A stretch of 64,000 nt of DNA from Leptospira jelokensis (GTDB lineage: Bacteria; Spirochaetota; Leptospiria; Leptospirales; Leptospiraceae), in assembly GCF_004769635.1 (NCBI RefSeq), contig NZ_RQGH01000033.1, positions 1 to 64,000 of the forward strand. The letters run 5' to 3'. Positions 17,136 through 26,346 of the stretch are shown here, piece after piece. Numbering within the stretch: position 1 is the stretch's first letter; the number at the start of each line of letters is the position of its first letter. The position numbers were made by a program, and so were the translations under genes. The notes below the pieces were generated by a model. It had not been told where the DNA came from and did not search any database. It worked only from the letters and a program-made list of their open reading frames with translations.

Positions 17136-18083
17136 TTATAAATTTAGATCGTATGTGGCTCCAAATTTCAAACCAGAAAGTTCAATTTTGTGTTCCGCGG
17201 TCGCGGCAACGTATTCCATGAGGGTTCCCAAACGATCTAAATTGTCACCACCCACACTGAAAGCAACAGGGCTTTTTGATTTTGCGATCATATTCTCACG
17301 GTCTAGTGTGACAAACAATCTAAGTTTTGGCATGACAACAATGCTTGCACCTAAACTAATTTTTTCGGAATAAAAGCTGTAACCACCGTTTGCATAGTTA
17401 AAAGCAAATCCTCCATTATAGATTCGAAATTGTTCCGAACTATACAATCCTGATGAGTTGAGTAAAAAAGGTCCAAAGAGTAAGATATCACCAAATAGAG
17501 TCGCGCGATCATTTAAATCAAATTCGAACCCCACACCAACAAGTCCTGAGGTTCCTGTTGTCGTTTTTGAATCTTGGCCATAATAACTAGGAGCACCTAA
17601 CCCTAAGTAGGTCCCTTCAAGGGTTTGGCTTAAACTTCTTAAAACATATTTTGGAAGGATTCGAAAATTGGAAGTGGGAGATAAAGTGACTCCTAAATTG
17701 ATATCAGAATACAATAAACGATAATCAGCTTCTTTGATCCCAAGACCTGTTGCATAAAAAGAATTCCATTCATAACCCCTTGCAAATCGATTGATATGGA
17801 GTCCCAAAAAGACATTGGACAAAATCCCTGCGTTGATACTTTTAAAGTAATCAAAACCCCAATCATTGATTAGGCTTGATGAACTATCATTCTGCCAAGG
17901 TTGGTTGTATTCCAATCCAACAATATCTGTATAAAAATTTCTTTTTTCCAGATCGGTTTTGAGACTACCTAAAAATAAACCACCTTTTAACCTTAGAGCA
18001 TTCCCTTCCACTTTCCCTTGCGCAAAGCTTGGAGTTGTCAACAGAGCAAATAGAACCAAAAGAAAAACGAAATATCGTTTCAT
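17136..18083 (-). CDS. Probable outer-membrane beta-barrel protein
   Basis: 315 residues from the ATG at 18083, which has GAGG upstream and opens a clear signal peptide (MKRYFVFLLVLFALLTTPSFAQ, cleaved after FA). A longer frame to 18296 exists but its extra N-terminus looks non-coding. The mature protein is rich in alternating aromatic strands (RLKGGLFLGSLKTDL, GLVGVGFEFDLNDRATLFGDILLF, FAFNYANGGYSFYSEKISLGASIVV) and fits an outer-membrane barrel or porin-like protein of unknown function. It lies just upstream of the 5S gene on the same strand, with only 56 bases between; read-through into 5S is possible. I do not recognise a named family. Confidence 0.5.
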   Translation of the reverse strand: MKRYFVFLLVLFALLTTPSFAQGKVEGNALRLKGGLFLGSLKTDLEKRNFYTDIVGLEYNQPWQNDSSSSLINDWGFDYFKSINAGILSNVFLGLHINRFARGYEWNSFYATGLGIKEADYRLLYSDINLGVTLSPTSNFRILPKYVLRSLSQTLEGTYLGLGAPSYYGQDSKTTTGTSGLVGVGFEFDLNDRATLFGDILLFGPFLLNSSGLYSSEQFRIYNGGFAFNYANGGYSFYSEKISLGASIVVMPKLRLFVTLDRENMIAKSKSPVAFSVGGDNLDRLGTLMEYVAATAEHKIELSGLKFGATYDLNL

Positions 18084-18139
18084 TACTTGAATTACCTCTA
18101 CCATCCAATAACAAATGATAGGAAGCCCACTCAAGGAAA

Positions 18140-18169
18140 ATTTTATCACACCATTCCTTTTTGGAACAA
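18140..18169 (-). promoter_or_regulatory. Candidate promoter of the outer-membrane protein
   Basis: On the minus strand TTGTTC and TAAAAT are 18 bases apart, about 57 bases before the start at 18083. The -35 box lies within an inverted repeat (AACAAA and TTTGTT arms, 4-base centre), which could be an operator. Confidence 0.5.
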
Positions 18170-18597
18170 ACGAATTTGTTTCATTCGTGCATTCTAGTTT
18201 CCATTTGCCGTTAACTTCACTACAATCCTTGGAAGATTTAAGGGAAAATAAGGAAAAACAAGCAAGACCCAACTGAGATGGGAACATCTTCATCATTCGG
18301 TAGGTAAGAAGTTCGATCCGATGGAAGCTACATCGATGTTACGAAAGCAATCGAAAGGCCCAACGATTGGCTATGTGTTTCGATTCGTAAGCCAATTTGA
18401 TTTGGATGAAACTGTTTCCCCAAAGGAGAAGTGGTCTGTTGCCAGCCCAATCCATTTGCCGTTGGAAACCCAAAAACAATAGAGTGAACACTCACTCTTC
18501 TTTAAATCAAAACGTCCTTAGACGCAAGGTCCAAAAGATTCGGCGCACAAATGAAAAAAAAACTAGATGGTGATGCTTTCGAAAAAACAATGGCTTT
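18170..18597. other. Intergenic region before the FecA-like receptor
   Basis: About 430 bases. It holds a small open frame 18321-18482 (53 codons, ATG, weak AGAAG upstream; possible leader or chance), a perfect 7-bp hairpin at 18481-18498 (AGAGTGA / TCACTCT, loop ACAC), and a 16-codon frame at 18551. I see no clear Fur box or known riboswitch. Confidence 0.5.
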
Positions 18598-20934
18598 ATG
18601 CTAAATGAAAATGAGAACAAAACTCAGTCTAAAGGAAAAGCGAGCATTCGGCTCCTCCTTTTGGCATTCATCATTCCAACTCTCTTATTTTCCCAAGAGG
18701 AAGGCATAGAGAAAACTCCAGACCCAAAAGCGGAACCACAAACGAAGGAAGAAACACCTTCCATCCGTGTAAAAGCCAAAAAGGAAACAGATCGCGAATT
18801 TTTGGGTGATGTGGAAGGAACCAATATCTACGCAGGGAAGAAAAACGAAGTCATTCGTTTGGACAAAGCCAATGCAAACTTGGCTCTTGGTAACACTCGT
18901 CAGGTGTATGCAAAAGTTCCAGGGATTACCATTTGGGAAAATGAAGGCAGTGGAATCCAACCAGGGATTGGTGCAAGGGGACTATCACCAAATCGTAATT
19001 GGGAATTCAATACTCGCATGAATGGTCATGACATTGCTTCCGATTCATTTGGATACCCAGAAGCCTATTTCAATCCTCCATTAGAAGCACTTGAAAAAGT
19101 GGAAATTGTGAGAGGGGCTGGTGCTTTACAATACGGACCACAATTCGGTGGTATGATCAATTATGTTGTAAAAAAGGCAGACCCCACTCGCCCGGTGAAA
19201 GTGGAAATGAAAACCACTGGAGGTTCATACAATACACTCAACCAATATAGCTCTGTTAGTGGAACTGTTGGAGATTGGAGTTATTTTGTTTTTTACCAAG
19301 GAAGAAGTTCTGATGGATGGCGAGACAATTCACAATACAATATACAAACAGGATTTGTGAACTTAGCTTATAAGGTTTCTGAGAAGTTAAAAATTTCTTT
19401 GGAGATGGCAAAGTCCACATACATAAGCCAACAAGCAGGGGGTCTTACCGATGAACAATTCCGTGTAGATCCTAGACAATCTAGTAGGACAAGGAATTGG
19501 TTTAGTGCACCTTGGAATGTTCCGGCAATGAATATTGATTACGAACAAAGTCCAACCTCTCGCACCAATGTCAAAATCTTTGGTCTATATGGAGAAAGGA
19601 ATTCTGTTGGTGTTGTTTCCGCCGCCAATGTTTTGGATACAATCCAATCAAGGACCTTGGACTACAGTCCAAGACAAATTGACAGAGATACGTATCGCAA
19701 TTATGGAATGGAAGCAAGGCAAATCTTTAACTATGATTTGTTGGATAAAACTCATACGCTTTCATTTGGTGGTCGTTATTTCAATGGTAATACTGATCGT
19801 TTCCGTAATCCTAACGGAACTACTGGATCAAAATTTGATCTGAGAGAAACGAATTTCACGAACGTTTGTTATGATGGTTCCAGAAATTGTAGAGTGGCTG
19901 ATTTAGAGTTCTCAACATTAAACTATGCTGGATTTGTTGAAAACTTATTCCGTATTACTGACGCACTCTCCCTTACGCCAGGTGTAAGGTATGAATGGAT
20001 ACGTTCCACTGCATCAGGCCGCGTGAATGAATCAATGCCGAGCGCCACTAGGCCGTTTGGCGGGATGATCCAACCGCTGGAACGAGTGCAAAGACAAGTT
20101 CTCTATGGACTTGGTGCCCAATACCAAACCACAAAAACGACCAATTTCTATGCAAACTACTCCAGAGCGTTTCGACCAGTATTGTATTCGGAGTTATTTG
20201 CACCAACAGCGACTTTAAACGAAGTTGATCCCAACTTAAAAGACCAATCAGGTTACAATGCAGATGCAGGTTACCGTGGTAAATTTGGCCAATGGGTACA
20301 ATTTGATATGAGTGTATTTGAACTTCGTTATAACAATCGCGTTGGACAACTTCCAGGACTTCTTCCTGGCCAAGCAAATTTCCAAACGAATGTGGGAGAT
20401 TCATTACACCGAGGAGTGGAAGCGTACATCGAAATTGATCCGATAGTAGCTCTCACGGAATCACAACCTTTTGGTTCTGTTAGTTTTTTCACTTCCAGTG
20501 CAAACGTTAATGCACGTTATATCAAATGGGAAGACCCTCGTGTGTTAACAAATCCATCAAATGCGCAAAACTTTTACCGAGTGGGAAAACTTGTGGAGAA
20601 TGCTCCTTCACAAATCCATCGTTACGGTATCACCTATCACTATAAAAACGTTTTTAGTTTCACGTATTTGATTAGTTATACGGGTGCAACGTATGCAGAT
20701 GCTGCCAATACTGGGCCATTCACAGCCAATGGACAAATTGGAATCATCCCTTCCTATACAGTTAGAGATTTTACTTTTGTTTGGAATTTTTACGAAAACT
20801 TCTCACTTCGTGGTGGCGTAAACAACTTAACAAACCAAATGTATTTCACGCGACGTGCAGGTGGTTATCCTGGTCCTGGTATCATGCCTGGGGATGGAAT
20901 CTTTTACTTCATCGGACTCAGCGCTGTATTCTAA
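18598..20934 (+). CDS. fecA: TonB-dependent receptor, FecA-like
   Basis: 778 residues. The signal peptide is at about residues 17-32 (IRLLLLAFIIPTLLFSQ) after a long charged start. A Ton-box-like stretch follows (PSIRVKAKK), then the plug domain at about 80-195 with IGARGLSPNRNWEF, SFGYPEAYFNPP and EKVEIVRGAGALQYGP, the pattern of the FecA (COG4772) group of ferric-citrate-type receptors. The rest is a 22-strand-type barrel ending in FIGLSAVF with terminal Phe, the outer-membrane assembly signal. It imports an iron chelate using TonB energy; the ligand is inferred, not seen. The start has no good ribosome-binding site. A TonB-like gene is at 27533-29341 and feoAB at 41.6-43.9 kb. Confidence 0.5.
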   Translation: MLNENENKTQSKGKASIRLLLLAFIIPTLLFSQEEGIEKTPDPKAEPQTKEETPSIRVKAKKETDREFLGDVEGTNIYAGKKNEVIRLDKANANLALGNTRQVYAKVPGITIWENEGSGIQPGIGARGLSPNRNWEFNTRMNGHDIASDSFGYPEAYFNPPLEALEKVEIVRGAGALQYGPQFGGMINYVVKKADPTRPVKVEMKTTGGSYNTLNQYSSVSGTVGDWSYFVFYQGRSSDGWRDNSQYNIQTGFVNLAYKVSEKLKISLEMAKSTYISQQAGGLTDEQFRVDPRQSSRTRNWFSAPWNVPAMNIDYEQSPTSRTNVKIFGLYGERNSVGVVSAANVLDTIQSRTLDYSPRQIDRDTYRNYGMEARQIFNYDLLDKTHTLSFGGRYFNGNTDRFRNPNGTTGSKFDLRETNFTNVCYDGSRNCRVADLEFSTLNYAGFVENLFRITDALSLTPGVRYEWIRSTASGRVNESMPSATRPFGGMIQPLERVQRQVLYGLGAQYQTTKTTNFYANYSRAFRPVLYSELFAPTATLNEVDPNLKDQSGYNADAGYRGKFGQWVQFDMSVFELRYNNRVGQLPGLLPGQANFQTNVGDSLHRGVEAYIEIDPIVALTESQPFGSVSFFTSSANVNARYIKWEDPRVLTNPSNAQNFYRVGKLVENAPSQIHRYGITYHYKNVFSFTYLISYTGATYADAANTGPFTANGQIGIIPSYTVRDFTFVWNFYENFSLRGGVNNLTNQMYFTRRAGGYPGPGIMPGDGIFYFIGLSAVF

Positions 20935-21023
20935 AATTCAATAGGTTTGTAGCTCATCGGTGTATCCATTTTCTTTGATGATGGGTCCACCGAAGGACAA
21001 CCTTCCCTTGTTCCAAATTTTGT

Positions 21024-22208
21024 TTAAAGTTGGATTTCAACATCAGTGATCGGGAAAGCCACACAGGAATGGATCCAACCAAACTTCCTATCAGACTTTC
21101 TGATTTTGGCTTCTTCGGGGCTAAATACCTTTCCCGTTTTTAATTTCACACGGCATAAACTGCATTCACCAGATCGACATGCATTTTCTTTGAAGATGCC
21201 GTTGCGTTCTAGGCTATTGAGAAGGGGTTCCCCTACTTTTGTTTGGAATGAAAAATGATCTCCCAGTTTGACATTCACTTCCTTTGTAGGGTGAAGTGAA
21301 TCTGGCCAACCATCCATAAGTTCCGGATTTGGTGGTGGACCGTTACTTTCAATTAAGACACGACTGAATTTCACGCCTAGTGACAAAAGGAGATTCGCAC
21401 AATGTAAATTAAAAGGTGTTGGGCCACAAACATAATACATCTTCGCTAAAGGATTTTGTAATAACGTTTGTAAGATGGATTTATCCAAACGACCACGATA
21501 CCCCTTATAAGTAGGGCTAACTTCCCTCGTTAAAAATTCAGTTAAAGTAAAGTTATCGTGATCTGAGGCGAGTTTTCGCAGTTCATCGATAAAGATAACA
21601 TCATGTTCATAACTATTTGAATAAATGATATGAAAACGAAATGGCTCTGGTGAACCTAAAAATGACTTTAACATACTGATAGCGGGAGCGATGCCTGATC
21701 CACCAGCAAAGAAAACTAAATCATATCCATGGAATAAAGGGTTATGATGGAAAGAACCCATTGGACCAGAGGATTCCAGTTGTTGACCAACCTTGATCTC
21801 ATCCAATAAATAGGGACTCACAAATCCATCTTCTTTTCGTTTGATGGTCAACTCATAGGATTTTAAGTTTTTGGGTGAAGAGGAAATAGAATAAGGTCTA
21901 GCTGTTAACACTCCACCAATCGAGACAAACAAATTGATATACTGACCCGCTTGGAAAGGAGGTAAATTTTTTCCATGAACGGGGACCATTACCAATGTTT
22001 TTGTGGAAGCAGTATCAATTCGAATACTCTCTACACGTAATTGAATTCGTTTTGGATGGAGTTTGCCAATGGTTTCTTTGACAAAACCTTTTGCTTCACT
22101 AAAATTGGTTCCATTTTTTTCTAAATCCTCTTTTTTTAAGACCGCATCACTGTATCCCACAACAGAGTTTAAAATATTAGTTTTGGAAGTTTGGTTGTTA
22201 TCTAACAT
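21024..22208 (-). CDS. Flavin reductase with C-terminal plant-type [2Fe-2S] ferredoxin domain
   Basis: 394 residues. An N-terminal extension of about 55 residues precedes an FNR-type FAD domain (RPYSISSSP binds FAD), an NAD(P) domain (FFAGGSGIAPAISML, YYVCGPTPF), and a ferredoxin domain whose cluster cysteines are in ENACRSGECSLCRVK and HSC. Such proteins pass electrons from NAD(P)H to an oxygenase or desaturase. The gene follows the FAD oxidoreductase gene with a 60-base gap in the same direction, so the two probably act together. No oxygenase partner is in the window. Confidence 0.5.
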   Translation of the reverse strand: MLDNNQTSKTNILNSVVGYSDAVLKKEDLEKNGTNFSEAKGFVKETIGKLHPKRIQLRVESIRIDTASTKTLVMVPVHGKNLPPFQAGQYINLFVSIGGVLTARPYSISSSPKNLKSYELTIKRKEDGFVSPYLLDEIKVGQQLESSGPMGSFHHNPLFHGYDLVFFAGGSGIAPAISMLKSFLGSPEPFRFHIIYSNSYEHDVIFIDELRKLASDHDNFTLTEFLTREVSPTYKGYRGRLDKSILQTLLQNPLAKMYYVCGPTPFNLHCANLLLSLGVKFSRVLIESNGPPPNPELMDGWPDSLHPTKEVNVKLGDHFSFQTKVGEPLLNSLERNGIFKENACRSGECSLCRVKLKTGKVFSPEEAKIRKSDRKFGWIHSCVAFPITDVEIQL

Positions 22209-22268
22209 ACTAATTTCCTTTAATTTCTAAGATCGATTGTGAGAGGGAAATGGAGAACCCACTTCGCT

Positions 22269-23795
22269 CTAAACCGAGACGGTTGGTTTTGTTTTTCGAC
22301 GCAGTTGTTTCATTACCTTACGCGCGGTGAAGTATCCATTCAGATAGGTAGGTTGGAACCCACCCATACTTGTCCAACTACTAGAAGAATATAAACCTTC
22401 AATTTCATCCAACGAATCACGAAGGAGGTGGCCATCTTGTAAGATTTGTTTGAATCCATAAATTGCACCACCAGGAGTGTTTAAATATCGCATCATCGTC
22501 ATCGGAGTAGCAACTTCCGCTTTCTCAATATGTTCTCTGATTTTAGGATAAGCTTTTTCAATTAGAGTAATCAATTTATGACCAAACTCATATTTTGTGG
22601 CAAAATATTCTTCTGCCGGGACTTGATTCCAAGCTTCTCCGTATTGTAAAGCAACTAGGGTGACAACAGATTTTCCTTTTGGTGCAAGTTCTTCATCAAT
22701 GAAATTATAACAAGTAACCATACCCCAATCTGGTGCATCCAAAGTATACATTCGATTTTCAGTGACATCTGCATTAGAAGTCGTCATTACAAACGTGGAA
22801 GCAGTTTTGAATCCTAACTCTTCAGGAGAACAGTCCAAACCCAAATACAAACAAACTGCAGAAACACCCATCCGTCTTGACTTAAAATCTTTGAGAATGG
22901 ATGGAGGTGGAGTTTCTAAATCTAACATTTCGTGATAGGTGATGAGAGGACTCACATTCGAAACAACAGCATCACATGTAACAGTTTCCCCCGTTTCAAG
23001 TATGACACCTCGCACAACTCCTTCTTTTGTGAGAATTTTTTCTGCTGCACAATTAAATCGCACTTCTCCACCTGCTTTTTCAAATGAAGAGAGAAGTGCG
23101 GTTGATAACATTTGGGATCCTCCCTTCAAATGCCAAGGTTTATGCACACAGTAAAAGTATAACATCCCTATAAATTCAGCAAATACCAATTCAGATGTCG
23201 GAATTCCCACATAACTCCAATAAGGAGTGATCACATTAATTAAATCCTCTGTAGAAAAAAATTCGTTTAAAACATCCGTTGTCGTACGAAGTCCATACGC
23301 TGAAAAATTTGGGCACTTGGTTCGAATTTTTTCTTCGTCGTTCGATAACCTAACTCGGGGCAATACAAAATAATATTCATTCACAACTGCTTCGCTTAGT
23401 TTAAAAAACGTATCAATTGCTTCTTTTTCATTTGGAAAAAGAGTTTTTAGATGAATTTGTAATTCTATCCAATCGGCGGGCAAAGTCACATCTAACTTGC
23501 CTGGCATGATGATCCGATACAGTTCTTCTTCCTGCACAAGTTCAATTTGATCAAGAACACCTAACTCTTCAAAAACACGTCGCATTATGAATGGCTCTGA
23601 TTCTGTTCCCACACCACTGAGTTGGTGGAGGGCAACTTCAAATTCAAAATCCCCGCGGACAAACGAGGTAGCACAACCTCCAGGGACATTATGCCTCTCA
23701 ACCAATAAGGTTTTTAGACCTTCCCGTTGCAATCGAGTGGCTGCCATTAAACCAGCGTTCCCTGCACCAATTACGACTGTATCATAGTGGGACAT
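22269..23795 (-). CDS. Phytoene-desaturase/CrtISO-type FAD oxidoreductase
   Basis: 508 residues. The N-terminal dinucleotide-binding fold is VVIGAGNAGLMAATRL, followed by VERHNVPGGCATSF, the signature of the carotenoid isomerase/phytoene desaturase and retinol saturase group. The C-terminus has GLYSSSSWTSMGGFQPTYLNG, the second FAD-contact region. The substrate could be a polyene, a retinoid-like lipid or a fatty acyl chain. It is first in an operon with a ferredoxin-reductase-type protein. The divergent TetR gene and the palindrome at 23835-23855 suggest that it is induced by a small hydrophobic ligand. Confidence 0.5.
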   Translation of the reverse strand: MSHYDTVVIGAGNAGLMAATRLQREGLKTLLVERHNVPGGCATSFVRGDFEFEVALHQLSGVGTESEPFIMRRVFEELGVLDQIELVQEEELYRIIMPGKLDVTLPADWIELQIHLKTLFPNEKEAIDTFFKLSEAVVNEYYFVLPRVRLSNDEEKIRTKCPNFSAYGLRTTTDVLNEFFSTEDLINVITPYWSYVGIPTSELVFAEFIGMLYFYCVHKPWHLKGGSQMLSTALLSSFEKAGGEVRFNCAAEKILTKEGVVRGVILETGETVTCDAVVSNVSPLITYHEMLDLETPPPSILKDFKSRRMGVSAVCLYLGLDCSPEELGFKTASTFVMTTSNADVTENRMYTLDAPDWGMVTCYNFIDEELAPKGKSVVTLVALQYGEAWNQVPAEEYFATKYEFGHKLITLIEKAYPKIREHIEKAEVATPMTMMRYLNTPGGAIYGFKQILQDGHLLRDSLDEIEGLYSSSSWTSMGGFQPTYLNGYFTARKVMKQLRRKTKPTVSV

Positions 23796-23834
23796 TTTTT
23801 TCTCCCTTCAAGGTTTTCCCTCTTGGTGACAACC

Positions 23835-23855
23835 AATCTTTACAGTGTAAAGATT
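23835..23855. promoter_or_regulatory. Palindromic operator, probably for the adjacent TetR protein
   Basis: A perfect 21-bp palindrome with arms AATCTTTACA and TGTAAAGATT around a single G. It lies 40 bases before the redox operon start and about 140 before the TetR gene, where a TetR dimer would repress the operon. Assignment to this TetR is inferred from position and form. Confidence 0.5.
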
Positions 23856-23997
23856 TCAATTGTTTTTTTCCCTTCTTTTTTATAAAATTTGCCTAAGTAG
23901 AGGGAAGGCGGGGTATTTCGTCCCGATTGGTTTGAAACTCTCTGAACTGATGCCTAAAAGACTTTACCTGTCTTTGTGAAAGGCCTACTAGGTTGTA

Positions 23998-24627
23998 ATG
24001 GCTGGGAAAAAACAAATCCAACAAAAACAAACAAACCCCTACCACCATGGAGACCTTCGTCCTACTCTAATCCAGGCAGCTCGCGATTTTTTAAAAGACC
24101 AAGATGCAGATTCCCTTTCTTTAAGAGGGATCGCTTCCGCCATTGGTGTTACCCACATGGCCCCCTATGCACATTTCAAAGGGAAACAAGAGCTATTGGA
24201 AGCAGTGGCAGCCTCTGGATACGATGATCTAACAAACAATATGTTGAAGGTTCAGAAACTTCAATCAAAGGTGCGTGGTCGTATGTTAGCATACCATTAC
24301 GGAGTCGAATACATCTTGTTTGCCATAGCAAATCCAAACTTATACCGCTTGATGATGAGCCAAATCAATTTAAATCAGAAAACATCTTTTGAAAATCCCA
24401 AAAGTGAGATTTCTTTAAGTTCACAACGTCCTTTTCGTTTGTTGTATACTGCCTTCGCGACAGAAAAAGTAAGTAAAGAATTAGCACATGCAAGGGCACT
24501 TGGGGCTTGGGCAACTGTCCATGGCATTTCTTCTCTTGCCATCGAAGGTCACTTATTACTACCGAATGGGATGGATATCATCCAATTGTTTAAAACAACT
24601 GTTAGTTCTACGGTAGATTGGGGATGA
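23998..24627 (+). CDS. TetR-family regulator
   Basis: 209 residues. The N-terminal helix-turn-helix spans about residues 13-60: PYHHGDLRPTLIQAARDFL, then SLSLRGIASAIGVTHMAPYA, with HFKGKQELLEAV closing the domain. The C-terminal half has the AWATVHGISSLAIEGHL segment seen in the TetR_C_33 (WHG) group. It is divergent from the FAD oxidoreductase operon, and a 21-bp palindrome in the shared region is its likely operator. Ligand unknown. Confidence 0.5.
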   Translation: MAGKKQIQQKQTNPYHHGDLRPTLIQAARDFLKDQDADSLSLRGIASAIGVTHMAPYAHFKGKQELLEAVAASGYDDLTNNMLKVQKLQSKVRGRMLAYHYGVEYILFAIANPNLYRLMMSQINLNQKTSFENPKSEISLSSQRPFRLLYTAFATEKVSKELAHARALGAWATVHGISSLAIEGHLLLPNGMDIIQLFKTTVSSTVDWG

Positions 24628-24714
24628 TTCAAAGAAAAAATGAATGCCCCTCAAATGAAATGAAATTTCGGAATTCGTTCTTTCCTGATTCAGAAAAGTA
24701 AAAATCTATGCAAT

Positions 24715-25419
24715 TCATCTGAGAATGGATTCTAAATTACCATTCATTACATTGATATCAACTGGACCTTGGATTCCGTTCACTCGTTCCCTATTTTTAT
24801 ACTGCCAAATGACCCAGTCTATCGACGAAAAGGTATTGGGATGAGTAAAAATATTGCGAATCCAGATCGGATGGTTAAAAAAATGATCACCCAAATATTT
24901 ACTGATAAACTCGTTTGTTAAATAGAGTATCGTTTTCTTTTTGAAATGAGAATCAACATGATCTAAAAAAGTTTGGATTTCATTTTGAACATTTTCCAAA
25001 TTTGGTCGTTCTTTGCAATTGCCTTCAAATTCGAGATCAACAACGGGTGCGAGAGATAATGAATCGAATGGTACTGTCTCAATGAAATTTTTTGCTTGTT
25101 CGATCCCTGGTTTGCATAAGGTGAAAAAATGGTAGGCGCCAACTTTAAAACCTTCTTTCTTTGCTTCACTCCAATTGGATAGAAATGATTTGTCTTTAAA
25201 ATCTCCCCCTTCTGTAGCTTTTACATAGACAAATGAAATTTCGTTTTTTGGAACCAAACTCCAATCGATTTTCCCTTGGTGGTTTGAAACATCGATACCT
25301 TTTATGGGATACTGTTCCTGTGACGGATAAACAAACCAGATCAAACCCAAATCAAACATTTGGTAAATGGAGCAAACGATTAGAAACAGGAAAGAAACAA
25401 AGATAAGTTTTCTCTTCAC
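24715..25419 (-). CDS. Membrane-anchored GH25 lysozyme
   Basis: 234 residues from a GTG at 25419 with GGAGG about 11 bases upstream; the longer GTG at 25437 would overlap that site. A membrane helix at about 4-24 (KLIFVSFLFLIVCSIYQ) acts as anchor or signal. The catalytic domain has the GH25 marks: GIDVSNHQGKIDW, FVYVKATEGGDFKDKSF, GAYHFF, and APVVDLEFEG, which holds the DxE catalytic residues. It cuts the glycan backbone of peptidoglycan. The gene stands alone between the TetR gene and the second 5S locus. Confidence 0.5.
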   Translation of the reverse strand: MKRKLIFVSFLFLIVCSIYQMFDLGLIWFVYPSQEQYPIKGIDVSNHQGKIDWSLVPKNEISFVYVKATEGGDFKDKSFLSNWSEAKKEGFKVGAYHFFTLCKPGIEQAKNFIETVPFDSLSLAPVVDLEFEGNCKERPNLENVQNEIQTFLDHVDSHFKKKTILYLTNEFISKYLGDHFFNHPIWIRNIFTHPNTFSSIDWVIWQYKNRERVNGIQGPVDINVMNGNLESILR

Positions 25420-25510
25420 AATGGATCGATCCTCCACATGCTTAGACTACGAATCCATTTTTTGATTTGGTATAGCATAAGGGATTCCTACGACGGATAG
25501 AAAAGTTTCC

Positions 25511-25670
25511 ACCCGGCAATCATGCCGGAAATAAAAGAGCAAGACACCTTGCTCTTTTATTGAGGCAGCGACCGCTACAGCGAGTCGCGGACATTAGCCG
25601 GACCAAACTACGCCCAAAAAATAAAAAAGGCGCTCACCTACATGAACGCCCTCACAATCGATAATGACTA
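25511..25670 (-). repeat. 5S-associated repeat unit A, copy 3
   Basis: 160 bases directly 3' of the second 5S gene. It contains the terminator stem GGCGCTCA/TGAACGCC (25629-25650) followed on the minus strand by six T, the GCGAC/GTCGC stem, and the 13-bp hairpin at 25531-25560. Here the A unit alone serves as the 3' region of the 5S gene, with no B unit. Confidence 0.5.
25531..25560. terminator. Strong hairpin in repeat A, copy 3
   Basis: A 13-bp perfect stem, ATAAAAGAGCAAG with CTTGCTCTTTTAT, loop ACAC. The outer T-A pair replaces the C-G of the copy at 16621, so pairing is kept. Confidence 0.5.
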
Positions 25671-25788
25671 ACCCGGCAATGTCCTACTCTCCCATTGAGC
25701 GAACCCAATAGTACCATCGGCGATGAGAAGCTTGACTTCCGTGTTCGGAATGGGAACGGGTATGGCCTTCTCTCCATAATCACCAGGA
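25671..25788 (-). rRNA. rrf: 5S ribosomal RNA, copy 2
   Basis: Appears base-for-base the same as the copy at 16962-17079, including about ten bases past the 5' end (TAATTACC). The upstream sequence then differs. On the minus strand TTGACT lies about 35 bases upstream, a possible -35 box. No other rRNA gene is nearby. Confidence 0.5.
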
Positions 25789-25878
25789 GTAATTACCATG
25801 TGTACGGAAGGACATAGGAAGTCAAACCGATAAAGAAGAAAAGATTGCTTTTTTTAGGAAAAATGAAAATCTTTCTGT

Positions 25879-26343
25879 ATGGCGGAATTGGCAGAACCAC
25901 TTGTGCAAACAGAAAGTTTTTCGGTAATGGGGCTTCGAGTGAGGACTTCGAACGCACCTGGTGATGCTGATGTCAAAATCCCTTCCATTTATTCAAAATT
26001 CTACAAAGACGACATACCTAAGAAAATGGAATCACTTAGGAAATTTGATCCTCTTTTTGCAGTGTATTCTTCCTATGAATCCGATGAAAATGGAGCGTAC
26101 GACTTCTTGTTAGGTTATGCAGTAGAACCAAATGCAAAACCACTACCTGGAATGGAAATTTTCCACATCCAACCACAAAACGGGCGTTACTTTGCCATCC
26201 AACCAGGGCCACCAGAAGAAGTGGTTCCTAAATTTTGGGCCGAAATATGGAATCACCCTGAAATTCCAAAAATCAGAACCTTCCAAACCGATTGGGAAGA
26301 ATATTCGGAAGCCGGGATCAGAGTCTTTTTATCAACTCATTAA
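25879..26343 (+). CDS. GyrI/AraC-type effector-binding domain protein
   Basis: 154 residues forming a single effector-binding domain of the kind at the C-terminus of AraC and MerR regulators (GyrI-like). Fitting parts are FSVMGLRVRTSN, FAVYSSYESDENGAYDFLLGYAV, IQPQNGRYFAIQPGPPEEVVPKFWAEIW and DWEEYSEAGIRVFLS. There is no DNA-binding domain, so it probably binds or modifies a small hydrophobic molecule. The gene stands alone, with the 5S promoter region on its left. Confidence 0.5.
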   Translation: MAELAEPLVQTESFSVMGLRVRTSNAPGDADVKIPSIYSKFYKDDIPKKMESLRKFDPLFAVYSSYESDENGAYDFLLGYAVEPNAKPLPGMEIFHIQPQNGRYFAIQPGPPEEVVPKFWAEIWNHPEIPKIRTFQTDWEEYSEAGIRVFLSTH

Positions 26344-26346
26344 GAT

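Noticed and set aside
18084..18296. N-terminal extension of the outer-membrane protein
   Set aside because: The signal peptide and ribosome-binding site are at 18083; the extension contains the likely promoter.
18311..18319. GTTCGATCC, similar to a tRNA T-loop
   Set aside because: No acceptor, D or anticodon stems around it.
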